From the NCBI RefSeq assembly GCF_000165425.1, contig NW_001798973.1:228918-292917 (forward strand): a stretch of 64,000 bases of DNA, given 5' to 3'. Position numbers and translations under genes: made by a program. Positions 22,201 to 34,510 of this stretch are shown here, one piece after another. The notes beneath the pieces are model-generated. The model saw only the letters and a program-made list of their open reading frames with translations, searched no databases and was not told the DNA's origin. Within the stretch, counting starts at the first letter, position 1. The number at the start of each line of letters is the position of its first letter. The DNA is from Paramecium tetraurelia. Taxonomy: Eukaryota; Ciliophora; Oligohymenophorea; Peniculida; Parameciidae.

Positions 22201-24437
22201 GAATAGCAATTTCTAATAGCAAATTGAATACAGTTACGTCTTATTCAAGGCCCAAAGTATAGTGAAATCGGGTTCTAAATTGTCTTAGACAGCTTAAGAA
22301 TATTGGGCAACTTTTGAGTCAGTGAATCTAGTCTCCTTTTCTAAGGAAACCAGTACAATTGCAAATGCTGGTAGTATATCAACTTCTGGATTCACATAAG
22401 TCGATCCAAGAGCTTACTTCTAAGGAAATATTTAGAGCTTCCTGCTTTCAAATGGAACAAATTCAACTACTTTTTATTACTTCAACATCACCTCTCCAGT
22501 CGAGAGATAACCTCAAACCACAAATTACCAATATCCAGTAACAGCAGTATCTGCTTATATGCAAATATCGGATTCGACTGTCCAACTCAACTCAAGTAAT
22601 TAATAATCTTAATATTGGTTCACATTTGTTTAAACAGACAGATTAGTATATGTGACTCCATATTTTTATTACAGTCCTCCTGAGGATTTCGCTGATAATT
22701 CAACTGTAAAGATTGATTATCCTTTGATTTACAAGCTACCTGTTTTGGATATAGCTCCCAATTCTTAGAAATGTCCATTGATATTTGTGGATCCAGGCTC
22801 AAATGGAATAGTCAGTGTATGTGGAACAAAGGTTGCTAATAAATTTGCAGCTTCCTTCACATTATTTAACCCATTAAACTAGGAAGTTATGGAAACAAAA
22901 TTAATAATGTTGGATTAGGCATTCCCTATTTTAGGTTAGACTACTTTAACAAATAATGGATCATATCAGCTTTAAACAGCAACTTATCTAGATATAGGAG
23001 TAGTAGTGTTGTAATTCTAATACACTTATAACTTTGGTTCATCACCTCCAACAATTATCATATTACCATTTTTATATACCTCTAATTTGCATTAAAAAAT
23101 AGCAAGTTATCCATCCAATCCAACTCTCTATTTTTACTAATTTATCTAGCCAATTTAATAAGTCTATCAAGTTCCAAGCAGCAATTTGGGTAGTTCAATT
23201 TCTGTGACAGCATTTGCTTTAACCACAATCTACCTTGGTAATTAAAATGAAGCAAACCAGTAAACTTTTATTAGTTTCGGATTTTTATGTGTGTCAGATA
23301 TCAAGGAAGAATGCTTAATACCATATACCTAAGGATAGACATAAACTCCAACTAGCGGAGTGGTCATCCAAGTAACTCCAAGACTTTTGAATACAATATT
23401 TTCATCAACTCTCTTAGTCAGTTTCAGTTCACCAAACAACATATATTTAGCAACTCAAAATCCATTCTAGATATCTTTATTGAACATAGTTTCAGGTATT
23501 AATTTTTATTAATTGTTAGATTACACCCAAAACTCAGTTCAATAAGTTATTTAAGCAGGAGCTCCATTAATTCAGAATGGTGTGATCTCTGAAGTGCCCT
23601 TAATTGCAGTCAGTCAAGGAACAGCCTACATCTTCAAGTTGTAATTCTATTTGAGTAATGCCCAATACATCCAATCATTATACGCTTGCACACTCTTAGG
23701 ATTATCTGATCAGAATCGTATTTTGCAAATTTCAGCAAGCAGCTCAAATACTGGTCAATATCAAGTGGTGGCAATCATAGCAAATCCCACAGCCTCAGTT
23801 AATAATTAAGTAACATTACTTAACTATGGATTTATCAATCAGTAAATATCATATTCATTTTGATAGGTAATGTTCCATCAACCCTACCGCAGTATCAACA
23901 ACCGTTTAACCAACTAAACTCTAAGATGGATTGGAAGTGTTGGTAACAGCTATAGGAGCAACAACTTATGTCTCAGCTGAAGCTACTCCAGTTTTGGCTT
24001 TGATGCAACCCCCTGCTATAAACAATTAAGTTATTGATATCGCTAGAACATTAATAAGTGATAATCAAGTGATCACTTTACTTGACACTAGTCCTTATCT
24101 TACCATCTCAGCTTATCCAAATTATAATCTTAAAGGAGGTGTCTCCTTGAATTCGACAAATTTATTTTCAAGTTCTGTTGAACCTCTGATAACATCAATT
24201 TCAGCCATGAGCGTTTAAACTTACATCAATAATTTGTTAATATCCGGAGAAGGAGGCTCTACACTATTTGAATTCAGTATTTCACAAATTCCCGTCAATT
24301 CCACTTTCCCAGATTCTGTTTGGGATAGAAAATTATGGGGTTAGTTCATCTGGGGATCTATCATGTTTATTATCATCGTAGGTATTATCGGATACTTGTT
24401 TTACAAATCATAGCCATTGCCATACGATAGATTTTGA
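19216..24437 (+). CDS. Very large type I membrane surface protein
   Basis: Begins with a signal peptide (MQFTLKLAFILAYL...) followed by a 22-nt intron (19285-19306). The frame then runs, with several more 22-26 nt introns (one at about 20028-20050), for roughly 1,700 residues. The ectodomain is rich in Ser, Thr, Asn, Gln and Tyr, with many beta-strand-like blocks (e.g. YFIGDGLSYTIQPQN, FLVAVNSNGISVYPS). Some blocks recall beta-propeller or Ig-like surface proteins, but no named domain is clear. A single TM helix (FIWGSIMFIIIVGIIGYLF) and a 13-residue cytosolic tail (KSQPLPYDRF) end at TGA 24435. It is likely a cell-surface or secretory-pathway protein. Few cysteines are seen, unlike the surface antigens of this genus. 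Confidence 0.75.
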
Positions 24438-24479
24438 TATATTAGACAGATACATATAAATTAAAATATTTGAATTAAA

Positions 24480-26765
24480 TCAAAGTTCTTCATAATAGAT
24501 CTCCTCTTCAACCACCTGCTGCTCTTCCTCCCCACTTACTACTTTATTCTTTAAAAGAGAAGGCGGCTATAATAAGCTGTCTGTTAATTGAAACTGGCTC
24601 TACTCTTCTTCCCTTTGCTACTCCTTGATCTGTTCCACTTTTTAAGTTACAACTTTTGTCTAATCGCTTTACTTCTTTATAAAAGGAATGCTCTCAACAT
24701 AAGTCTCACTATAGGTAATGTTCTCTCTTCCACAAGTTGTTGGTTTCCTGCTTTCCGAAGTCTTCAATGAATTATCATTCAATCGTAATTCTAAGTTAAG
24801 AATCTCTATTTACATGAATATGTTAGAATTGGTTCAATAGTTATCTGCATTTTCATTTCAACATGCTTCTGCACTATATCCTCATCATCATCGTATTTTA
24901 CTATAATCTTTGGTGTTGATTTATAAATTTGGAAATTGTTCATCTACAATTTATTCAATTAATCCATCATTTCGCATTCCTCCCTCAAATACAAACTCAA
25001 AAATCCTTGATCTATAGTACCAGAATCCCCAAAATACAAAGAATTTATTAATTTCAGAAAGCTTATGTGTTCTGAATTCCACTTTGTATTGTTCTTTAAA
25101 AAAATTATGTAATCATCAATATTGTACTTTTTGTCCTCCAGTCTTATTGATTTCATTTCGAAATTCAAGAATTTTATTAAGCTGTTCTTATTTACGATGC
25201 TTTTGAAATTGAATTGAGTGTCTTCCTTACTCGGTACTATTTACTGTATCATATCAGTGACACTCTGAGTATCTTCCCATTGAATTCGATATGCTTATCC
25301 TTTGTCTTCTCCAATGAAATATCTACTTAAAACTAACGCATCTTTTTCTGAATAATTAAAGGGCCTCCTCATAAACAATTCTAATCCTTATTGCAATTAA
25401 ATAAATTAGATTCCTTTAAATAAGTATTGAAGTCTTGTTCGAGTCAAACACATTGAAATTACTTTATACCTTAAATCTTCAAGTAATTCTTTTAATCTTT
25501 CTTAATCTATTGGATCTGTATTGATAATATCAGTAGCTTTATGCTCTGCTTATTGGACTTCTGGAAATTATGTAAATTCTGATCTATAACATTTTGGTGG
25601 AATCAAATGTTTAACAACAGGTTCTTCAGATGTAGTCTTCTATTTAAGTAAATCCTATATAGCAACACGATCTTGTAAATCTTGTCTAATTAATAATAAA
25701 CTTATTTGAAATAATACATGAGTAACTCCTTTTTAAGAAGTGCATCTTCTAAATTCTGTTTAGATTTTTGAACTAAGGCTAATTATTATTTAAACTCTCG
25801 TTCTTAATCTTGTTATTATTTTGTGACTTATTTGTACTTAGTCTCATAAAGGGATAGTTCTCCCTTCAAAGAGTCGACTTATTTTAATACGCTCCTAATT
25901 ATAATAATGCATGATACTGCAGTTTCATCTCCAAAAATTATCTTTTCTTCTATTAATATTATTCAGTCTCAGTAATGATTTAATCCTCTAACTTTTTCTT
26001 CAATTGAGTTTTTTCAAAAGAAACCTACTTGACTTCCTCCTTCACCTTAATATTATCTTCAACAAGCCCTTAATATTCACATTTAAGTTGATTGATTTGC
26101 TTCTCTAGTACTTCAATTTGGCTCTCTTGGGCATTGATGGTCAACACATAATTTTTTATACGCTCCCCTATATCTGGATCATTAAATAAGCTGTTTTCAT
26201 ATGGAAAGCATACTCTTGGTCTGTCACCTTGATGGCGACTTATTGAAACTGTTTCAAACGCATGATTTCATCCTACTGATTCTTTATCTCTTTCTGCAAT
26301 TCTACAAGTTAAGTTAATTTCACAGATTTGCATTGTCTTCTCAAATCATCCGTAAGCTCTGCAATTTATTATGCCTATTCTCGAATCTTCGCTTTTAACA
26401 TTGGCACAATACTCCCTTCTTGGTTTGCAGTTGTCAATCCTAATGGGTCTGTGTGTAACTGATAGCGATCAACTTTCTCTATTTACTATACGCGATTCTA
26501 AAATATTAAGATATAGATAAATTACTTATAACTATTAAACCAAAGTTCTCAACTTAATATTCTGCATACGAAGCACATTGGCCTCTTGTTTGTATTGAAG
26601 ATTCTGAATATAAAGAGTCTCTCCATCAGCATAACGTTTAGTCGGAGGGCTAGTAACTTTGTTTGGTTTAGGAGTAAACATTAGATGAGACATTGAATCT
26701 CTAGATCGAGCATCAGATGCCTCAGATTTCAACTTCATTATTGCTGATTGAGGTCTATTCTGCAT
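24480..26765 (-). CDS. Long coiled-coil protein with calcium-binding-like C-terminal half
   Basis: Starts at ATG 26765 (MQNRPQSAIMKLKSEAS). After an intron near 26494-26521 the frame becomes a heptad-rich coiled coil (e.g. AKIREQAQQIAELTDD, LVELQKEIKNQQDEIM). The C-terminal half is globular with an EF-hand-like loop (NLFNCNKDQNC) and pieces such as NYSEKDALVLSRYFIGED, DKKYNIDDYIIFL and YFGDSGTIDQGFLSLYL. A 23-nt intron near 24777-24799 leads to a Q/E-rich tail ending at TGA 24480. Around 25370 I see a small frame break (NCL... versus FMRRPFNYSEK), either a missed intron or an indel. Coiled coil plus EF-hands suggests a cytoskeletal or ciliary role, but this is inference. Confidence 0.7.
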
Positions 26766-27114
26766 TATTAAGTAATTAATATATCACTATAAATTTCTTT
26801 TCTACTTTTTTTTAATTTCTTATTAAATACTTGAAAATTTGATAAACTGTCGACCTCAATGCCTTCCTTGAATTCCAATTATATTCATTCTCTACTGGTT
26901 GACATAATATATTATTATCAACATTAACACTTATTTTTGTTAATTATAATCTTTATTATCTTTAAATTAGTGCCATAATATTTTTATTTAAAATTCTTTT
27001 TTTATAGAATTTGCAAATACACACTTTATTATATTATACATATTAATACATACTTAAATCAACTTTAATCTGTGTCTAACTTGTTTAATTAATATTTATT
27101 TATTTAATCTAAAT
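26766..27114. other. Divergent intergenic region
   Basis: About 350 nt of AT-rich sequence between two divergent ATGs (26765 minus, 27115 plus). It contains poly-T and poly-A runs and no open frame. It must carry both promoters; no element recognised. Confidence 0.5.
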
Positions 27115-27789
27115 ATGATTCTTCAAGCAAACTTTCATTATGAAATTGATAAAATGGAAAAACTCGCTTCCACATCTGCTAAGAATGGAAATGATCTCTT
27201 TGAAAGCGTTGGAAAACTTACATCCGATATCTAATAGTATATCATATACTTAGACAATACCTTCCAAAAAGTATTTGCAATATCGAAAGTCGAACTCGTC
27301 AGACTTCCTGATGAAAAGAAACCTTTGGAAAACTTTATAGACCTTATCTTTCATATAGCATGTCAGAAAGGGATTAAAACTATTGCTTTTCATTTGAGAA
27401 AAGAAAAAATTTCTAATACAAATATATCAATACATGAAAACGAAAAGATTCTGCAGCTCTTAGCGGACTTTCAAAATTAAAAGGATTCAGACTAATAAGG
27501 AAAAATGGAAAAGAAAATTAGTGCCTTTGCCTTATAAGACAGTGATTACATTGGTATGAGAAAAAAGCTTAATTTTTTATTTTTTGGGAAAGAACACTTT
27601 TAAGACTTAACTATAGAACAAAGAAAAGAATAAGAATAAGTTTTCAGTATTTTCATTCAAATACCGAATTCCAATAAGAGCTCTTCATGTTATATTTAGA
27701 ATAAAAATCAAACCTTTACAGTGCTATCTAATTGTAAATTAAATTTCTATTAGTGTTTTAGTTCAAATAAGATAAGCACACCTCTATGA
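27115..27789 (+). CDS. Uncharacterised protein, 224 residues
   Basis: One uninterrupted frame from ATG 27115 to TGA 27787. The first 60 residues are helical (HYEIDKMEKLAST, LTSDIQQYIIYLDNTFQKV). A mixed alpha/beta region follows (FIDLIFHIACQKGIKTIAFHL, ENEKILQLLADFQNQ) and a variable tail. The last 20 codons lie inside the first copy of a tandem repeat (27730-27835), so the C terminus may have been changed by that duplication, and the true end may be an older stop. No family recognised. Confidence 0.6.
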
Positions 27790-27925
27790 GACTAACCTAT
27801 CATGGACAAAATAAAATTCAGAAAATAAAAATTAGAATTGTAAATTAAATTTCTATTATAAGCATCCAATCTTTATGAAACTCATCTATAATAGCCAAAC
27901 TAAAAATAAGAAAATAAAATACAAC
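27730..27925. repeat. Imperfect tandem repeat, two units of about 106 nt
   Basis: Unit 1 starts at 27730 and unit 2 at 27836. Both begin with the same 22-nt block (aattgtaaattaaatttc...) and share later pieces (ttatgaaactcatctata compared with ctatgagactaacctat, and aagaaaataaaa near the end). The middle of the units has diverged. Unit 1 overlaps the 3' end of the upstream coding frame. Confidence 0.6.
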
Positions 27926-28321
27926 CTAGATTATTTCTTGAAGTTAAAGTGATAGAATCAAAAATTATGAAAAACAATTTTACATATGAAACTACATTAA
28001 CAATGGACACTCACTAGAAAACTTAGAATCATTTAATGTTTGTTTTTAATAGTAAAGTGCTTGCCTTTTAGTTTCCCTTAAAATTTACAAGCAATTAATG
28101 AAATTATTATTCATTTATGAATTCAATTCTAATTTTATTGATAGGTTTTCTTTTGGGTCATAAAATGATTCTTTTCTTTTAATATATTTGTCTTAAAAGA
28201 GGATTCATACTTTCACAATATTTTAATATAAGCAAAATATTCTATTTCCTCTTTTTCAAAGTAATAGGATATTGGAAAAATAATTATTGAATAAATGTGA
28301 TATATTTATAAGTAAGTAAAA
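27926..28321. other. Intergenic, no gene seen
   Basis: AT-rich sequence with TGA in all plus frames. It lies between the tandem repeat and the 3' end of the minus-strand channel gene. Nothing recognised. Confidence 0.45.
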
Positions 28322-30967
28322 TCAAATAATTTATTACACGATAGATTGGCATTCATCAATAATGAGATCAATTTCTCTTTCTAATTTCATAATTTCAAAT
28401 TTATGAATTGAAAATTTCATTGCTTACTAAATTAAGTAATTCACATTCAAATTTAATAACTTAAGTTATTAGACTGAATTTTTTCTAATATTCTCTTGTT
28501 TTTATTTAATTTTTTATTTTTGATCAATTCTAGTTTGTAGAAGTTCTTGATAAATTTGTGTATGAAATGATGAATAGTATAGATCAATTTCCCTTTTTAT
28601 TGATTTACGACGTTTATTGTGATTCCATTTAGCAACTAGATCTTTAAGTTTCTTTCTCTTTATTTTTTCATAAGATTCTTATTTTTTTTTTATTATAAAT
28701 GATTAAACTTAATTCTCTTATTCTACCACTTGACCAAATTTATGCATAAGCTTTTTTAATTAATTATTAGTTTCAAACATTTGAGTTTAAATTGTCTATT
28801 GACTTCTGGTGGCAACCAATTCTCTAATGATTTTATAATCTTAATCAATCGTGAAGGTACTTCTTCTTTTCTTGGTTCTAACTAGCATTTATTTGATTCT
28901 TTCCACAGCCTTGATATACAAATAAGGTATACCAATCTAAACTTCTCTCGAAGAAGTTTTTTCCGAGCCTACTTTTAACCTACAACTGATAACATCAAAT
29001 CCTATTAAACACTGATGTAATTTCGACAATCTATTTTGGATTTGAATTATTATCTATTTTCACTTGATCTTCTAACCTCTTGTGTCTTAACGACCTTACC
29101 TTCTATAATGATGGCAGTTGATCTTTTCAGTCTAACAGCCTATCCTATTAATTATGGATTGTAAATATTACTTTATTTTTGCTCTGCATAATCAGATAAA
29201 AGGATTTTCCTTCTCTTATACATTTAGAATAATTCGAAAAACTATGTTGAGTTTTATTTAATCAAGGATTCAAAAAACCTACCTGGACACATCAGAACAA
29301 CACTTTTAGTAACAGCATGAGCATGCCATCTTCTTAAAGTCTATTCGATTGATTCTACTTCTCCAAAGACTGTCCCCTCCATGACTCTGATAATACTTTC
29401 TCCAGTCGCATCAGATAGTCTGACATCACCACTTAGAAGATAATAAAAATCAGAGGAACTTTGACCTATATGATATATTGTAGCATATTCATCATATTTG
29501 GCTAAAGTACAATAAGGCAGAACCATGGCAGAGAAATTAATGTCATTGGCAATGAAGGGTACAATTTTAAGAATGTCCTTATGAGTCGATGCAATAACAT
29601 ATTATCTCATACTCCAAGGCAATGCTTAGACCATTTCAATAGTATTACGTGCCCAAAAGGGATTGTGAGAAATATTGAATTTAGCAAATGATATTAATTC
29701 TTTGAGTATTTCCTCTATCATAAATGTTTGATCTCCCAATTCCTCCAGCAATATCAATTAATCTTCATACTCTTAACGTGGATTAACATTCACTAAGATG
29801 CAAGTGATATCACCAATAGTAAATGAATAGAAACCAACTCCAATGAGCATCCAGAATATTTGAAGAAAGAACTCAAAGGAAGTTTGAGCTGCAATGTCTC
29901 CATATCCTATTACAGTTACTGTTTAGATTGCCCAATAGAAACAGGTCACATATTATTTACCTATGTTATAATCATAAACATTCTCCCTTACTGCCCAGGT
30001 GTTCTAGTTAAATTCATCAATTCTAGCACTCCAAAACCATAAACATGCAAAAATGTGAGTCAAGATTATCATGTCTATAAATATGGTTACAATTCTTCTG
30101 ATTCTTAGATCTATGTTATAATCTGATCTATAGAATAGATCTTCGTTTACAACAATCTCCTTCTTTTTAATTATATCATTAGTAGTATGGTAATTTTCAC
30201 GTCTTTCGTACATGAAATACTTAGCTACTCGAAACAATCTCATCAACCCTAACATTTTTGTAATCTCATATGTTTCAAAGGGTATTATAGATAGTAAATC
30301 AACTATAAACCATCCTTTTATGTAATAGGGAATGATCTTATCAAAAGTATGTAAAAGCGTGTTATGTTCATCGATGTGGCAACTGATGAAGTTAAATAAG
30401 ATATCTATTGCAAATATTGAAGATATGATTTAGGTCAATAATGTTCCAACTCCCCTTATATTTTTAGATACAATACTTGGAATGCTAACTGAAAAGGCAA
30501 TATTATTGAAGCTATGCAATGCAATCCTTTTATAAAAACTATCCAAAAGATATATATCTTATCATCTGGATACAATGGAAAAAAGTTGCGATGCCGATAT
30601 TTGTATTCCATGTGCTATGATTTCAATTATTCAGCATATGATCGAAGTTCCTTCACAAAATTCATTGCATGGATTAATTTTCTACTTATTTTTCTAAATA
30701 CGCATTTAGCTTTCCTTTTCTACAGCTACGAATGACTAACAAAACTAAACTTCAGATGAGAGTCTGTTCTTGACAATGTATTCCTCGATTCAGTTGAAGA
30801 TGGAAGATTATAAAGTGGCAATCTATTCATTACATATTCTGATACAGATATCGCGAGGTCTTAGCAATATGGATCTTCTTCATTTAATTTAATCCATTCC
30901 TATTTCCACTTCCAAATATAACTTCATTTATAGGCGAATCATCACTACTCATTGGATATATTTGCAT
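28322..30967 (-). CDS. Voltage-gated-type K+ channel with cyclic-nucleotide-binding domain
   Basis: Start ATG 30967; stop TGA 28322. A cytosolic N terminus of about 170 residues is followed by an S1-like segment (FWIVFIKGLHCIASIIL), S2-S3 (SSIFAIDILFNFI; GWFIVDLLSIIPF), an S4-like LGLMRLFRVAKYF, S5 (IFIDMIILTHIFACLWF) and a pore with the K+ selectivity motif TVIGYGD. After S6 a C-linker and a cNMP-binding fold follow (YDEYATIYHIGQSS, YYLLSGDVRLSD, EGTVFGEVE). This is the CNG/HCN/EAG-like architecture typical of ciliate K+ channels. A long coiled-coil tail follows, joined by a 23-nt intron near 28900. Between S1 and S2 (about 30455) the frame does not join cleanly. Confidence 0.88.
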
Positions 30968-31049
30968 ATTCTAAATTTTGATTAATAATTATTTACAAAC
31001 GCAACAAAAATCAATTTTTTATCATTATATTTTACTATCATGTCCTATA

Positions 31050-31267
31050 TCACAAGGATTGAATTGCAAATCAATATAAACCGACAATATTTTACTCTTC
31101 ATTTCCTCATCAAACTAATCCAAAATTATAATTCTCATCTTGTTCAATACTAAGTAATATCATTTCATTTTGTATACTCCAACACATCTATGCATCTGAA
31201 TATTGGTACAATTAATCGATCCTAATATTAAATTCTTCAAATCAGCCAGCTTCCTAAGTGTATCCAT
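31050..31267 (-). CDS. Small uncertain gene
   Basis: From ATG 31267 a minus frame reads MDTLRKLADLKNLILGSINCTNIQMH... for 36 codons to a TGA at about 31158. Coding-like pieces continue in other frames (ILLSIEQDENYNFGLV; FDEEMKSKILSVYIDLQF), which would need one or two introns I could not place convincingly. No family recognised; may be a small protein or a decaying fragment. Confidence 0.3.
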
Positions 31268-31333
31268 TCTATACATAATACACATTTTATGTAGCCATTG
31301 TATTAAATTAAAAATAGTATAAATTATTATATT

Positions 31334-31818
31334 ATGTCGAATAATAATAAACATTTTCCATTACCTTAAACATTCGATTAAGAAAATATCCCAACAATAT
31401 CTAAGGTGTAATATCCTTCCTTTGAACTCTAAGATTAGAATTAAATGGCTTATAATTAATATGCTCAACCTATTTAATAAGGATATCCAATCTAATACTC
31501 TCCAACATTTTAAAATTGTATAATATATCTAAAATATCAAACATAGCTTAAATATCAATCCAATCGAATTCTTCAGTTGTTGTGAGTTGCTATTATTGTC
31601 AAAAACAGGTTCAAACCATTGTTTCCTACGAAGCCGGAGCAGGAGCCTATTTAGTTGGAGGAGTCCTGGCTGCTTTAGGACTATGGTTTGGGTATCAATT
31701 AATCTAAATTGTTTATAGTTGTTGTTTGATTCCTTGTTATTTGAAAGATTGTCAGGATTCAGTTCACTTCTGCTCCTAATGTTCTGCCTAATTGGGAAGA
31801 AAAAAGTTTATATTTTGA
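31334..31818 (+). CDS. LITAF-domain membrane-associated zinc protein
   Basis: Predicted 151 residues after removing a 29-nt intron (31518-31546). The N-terminal 80 residues are Q/P/Y-rich and likely disordered (NQYAQPIQQGYPIQY). The C-terminal LITAF domain has the first knuckle CYYCQK, a hydrophobic membrane-embedding stretch (AYLVGGVLAALGLWFGYQL), then YSCCLIPCYLKDC and the second knuckle HFCSQC. This zinc-ribbon split by an in-plane hydrophobic helix is the hallmark of LITAF/SIMPLE proteins, which sit on the cytosolic face of endosomal and lysosomal membranes. Length fits the family (about 130-160). Confidence 0.9.
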
Positions 31819-32535
31819 AACAGCTATCATTATCCCATAATCATATCATAATAAAACTCTATTGGTCTCATTGATATTTTTAAACACACTAGTTAATTAG
31901 TGTTATAGCTTGTTGAATTTATATAATTTATTCTTATAATCATTTGTTTCTCAGAAACTCATGAATCTACACGAACTGATAAATGAAAAACTATTTATAT
32001 CTTCTATAATTATAAATTATCTAAATAATTTATATTTGAATATTTTAAGAATCTGTTTCTCTAATAAGTTGAAGTGAAGTTGGAATCGAAAAATATCCAA
32101 ACCTTAAAAATAATAAAATATTCGAAAAATAAGGATCGCTTGATTTGCAATTATTCTTAATTTAATTACAATTTCTTTTATTTCTGTAAGAATTACAAAG
32201 AATTTTAATTACTTTAAATTCCTATGTGAATAATTATAAATTTTAAAATCTTTAAAAGTATATAATCATTCATTAAGTTGATTTTAATATCAAATCAATA
32301 TATTCATATCGTAAAATCTAATAGTTATATTTATATATTCTCATACTTATATCTTAGCATGAACATAGAAATTTTCATTCTTTCCTTTTAAATTAAAAAA
32401 TGATTTGATGATCATAATCAGATATTTTTAATTAATTTGTCAGATCCAAGAAGATTATCGTTTAATTTAATATAGAATAAGTTTATAAATTTGAATTCAG
32501 AACTTTTGTTTACTTTTTAGATCTTTAAATATTTA
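31819..32535. other. Intergenic, AT-rich, no gene seen
   Basis: About 700 nt between convergent genes, one of the longer spacers in the window. All six frames are broken by TGA; no repeat, hairpin or RNA gene recognised. Confidence 0.5.
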
Positions 32536-33414
32536 TCATTAGTTTCTACCAACCATTTCGGATATGTAGGGACCCTATGCCTTTACTGCAATCAAATCTG
32601 CTAATGGGTGAGGTAAGAATCTGATTAGATTTGATAATAGCCAATAAAATGAAGGAATAGAATGGACATCTTTTTAATTTTCAATTGCATCAATGATTTC
32701 TATGGCGACTCTTTCTTCTTTTAATTCAGGCATTAGAAAATCGATTTTAGATTTCACTCCTTTAAACATTCCTGTGTTGATTGCCCAAGGAGCAATGAAT
32801 GTGCATTTGACAGGACTTTTTTTCAATTTCAATTCAACTCTTAAACTATTATGAAAACCTAATAGAGCATGTTTGGAGGCACAATATGCTGTTACTTTTA
32901 ATCCAGTTATAATGGATAAAACAGATCCTACATTGACTATATGTCCAAATTTTTATGCTTCCATTTTGGGAATAAGTAGTTTGCATAGGATAACTGGTGC
33001 AAGGTAATTAACTGCATGAGTCAACTAAAGATCTTGAAATGATTATTCTGTGAATAGTTTCAGTTTAGCTACTCCAGCATTATTGATTAAGATATGGATT
33101 GGTTCATTGATTTAATTAATAGTTTCTATGATCTGTTCTTATTTCGATAGATCACATTCATAAAATTGTACAGTACTTCCATATTGTTCAATAGTATTTT
33201 TAAGATCAGCAACTAGATCCTTTCTAATGTCTAAGACAATAATCTTGCATTTCTTCATTGCCAATAATTTGCACATTTATTTTCCAATTCCCATGCATCC
33301 TCCAGTAATTAAAACAGTCATATTTGAATCTAGTTTGAGTTTTTTTTATTTCCTGATAAGTAAAAAGTATGTCAGAAAAATAATGAAAAAAGTTAGGGTA
33401 TAAACGACAATCAT
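32536..33414 (-). CDS. Short-chain dehydrogenase/reductase, membrane-anchored
   Basis: Continuous 292-residue frame with no intron. An N-terminal hydrophobic anchor (TLTFFIIFLTYFLLI) precedes a classical SDR core: the NAD(P)-binding loop TGGCMGIGK, an acidic residue after beta2 (IVLDIRKD, favouring NAD), NNAGV, an active-site serine region (NVGSVLS) and the YxxxK motif as YCASK. Length and anchor position match the DHRS/RDH/17-beta-HSD11 group, which act on retinoid, steroid or fatty-acyl substrates at the ER or lipid droplets. The exact substrate cannot be deduced. The stop is TGA 32536. Confidence 0.92.
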
Positions 33415-33475
33415 AAATATAATAATAATATTTATAATTTGAATTAGTTTAGATATTTATAAACAACACATGATT

Positions 33476-34425
33476 TCATTCATCATTAACTTCTGCTTGT
33501 TAATCTTAAGATTCAATTCTAGCTTTTAATTTTTGATCACCCTTTCTAAGCTTCTTTCTTTTCTTTAAGGCTAGAGTACTGAGATCTTGTTGTTAAACGA
33601 AAACCTTTCCTCTTTTGTCACCTACTTCATCATATACGATGTTTTTTTCCTAAAATGATTAATACATCAATTTACATGTGGTTTAGCTTTTGGTTTAGGT
33701 TAACGACAAGCTTTCTTAAATATTTCATCATCTGCCCACTTGGTTCTTCTTATATCAAAAACGCTTCTAGGTCCGATTTCTTAGATTTTGATTCCATCTT
33801 CATGAGTCTATTTTTACAATACTGTTATTGCTAAAGTAGAATCATCTGCTGCAGTAATGCTTATGATTAAATGGATTTCTTATGACTTTATGTCTTAGAT
33901 GGGGACATTTTCAAAAAAGAAATCAGTCAAAAGATTATGCAATTTCATATGATTTGGATTAAATCCGAAGACTTCACCATTAAAAACTATCAATGGTCTT
34001 GCATGCATAGGAACTTCAACAGATGTAGCAAATTCCTCTTGACTTTTGTATTCTTTGAGATGTAATTCTACCATGTCTAATACTTTTTTATCAAATGTTC
34101 TTCCAATAATAAGATTATCTGGTCTTTTCTTTGAATTTGATACAAAGCAGAACATTGAACATTAGCTCCTTTCACAAAATGTTTCTAATTGTTTTGCATC
34201 TTCAAATGGTTGAATTTCGTGATTCTTATTGTAGGTTGTACTAAAATCTCTTTTTATCAAATGCCATTCATGAGCCAATTATCTTACACTAAGAGAAGTC
34301 TTAGGACCTCTTATGAACAGAGTTTGTTTTGGACCTTCAACTAATTTAGGTTCACGAGACTCTAGAATTCTTTTGCCTTTATGAGTCTTAGCTCCTCTAG
34401 GTGTTGTTTCTTCTTGATCAGACAT
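33476..34425 (-). CDS. RPF2: Ribosome production factor 2, Brix domain
   Basis: Predicted 307 residues with one 26-nt intron (33650-33675). The Brix-domain signature is clear: GPKTSLSVRQLAHEWHLIK near the N terminus, then DNLIIGRTFDKKVLDM, PLIVFNGEVFGF, HLIISITAADDSTLAI and IQEIGPRSVFDIRR. The C terminus is basic (LKKRKKLRKGDQKLKAR), as in RPF2. RPF2 works with RRS1 to bring the 5S RNP into pre-60S particles in the nucleolus. Length agrees with the family (about 300). It ends 62 nt after the SDR start, both on the minus strand. Confidence 0.92.
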
Positions 34426-34510
34426 TATAATTTTAATTTAAATTAAAGAAATTTTTATATTAATAAATAAATTTATTTATATATCAGAAATTTCCTATTT
34501 GATTACAATA

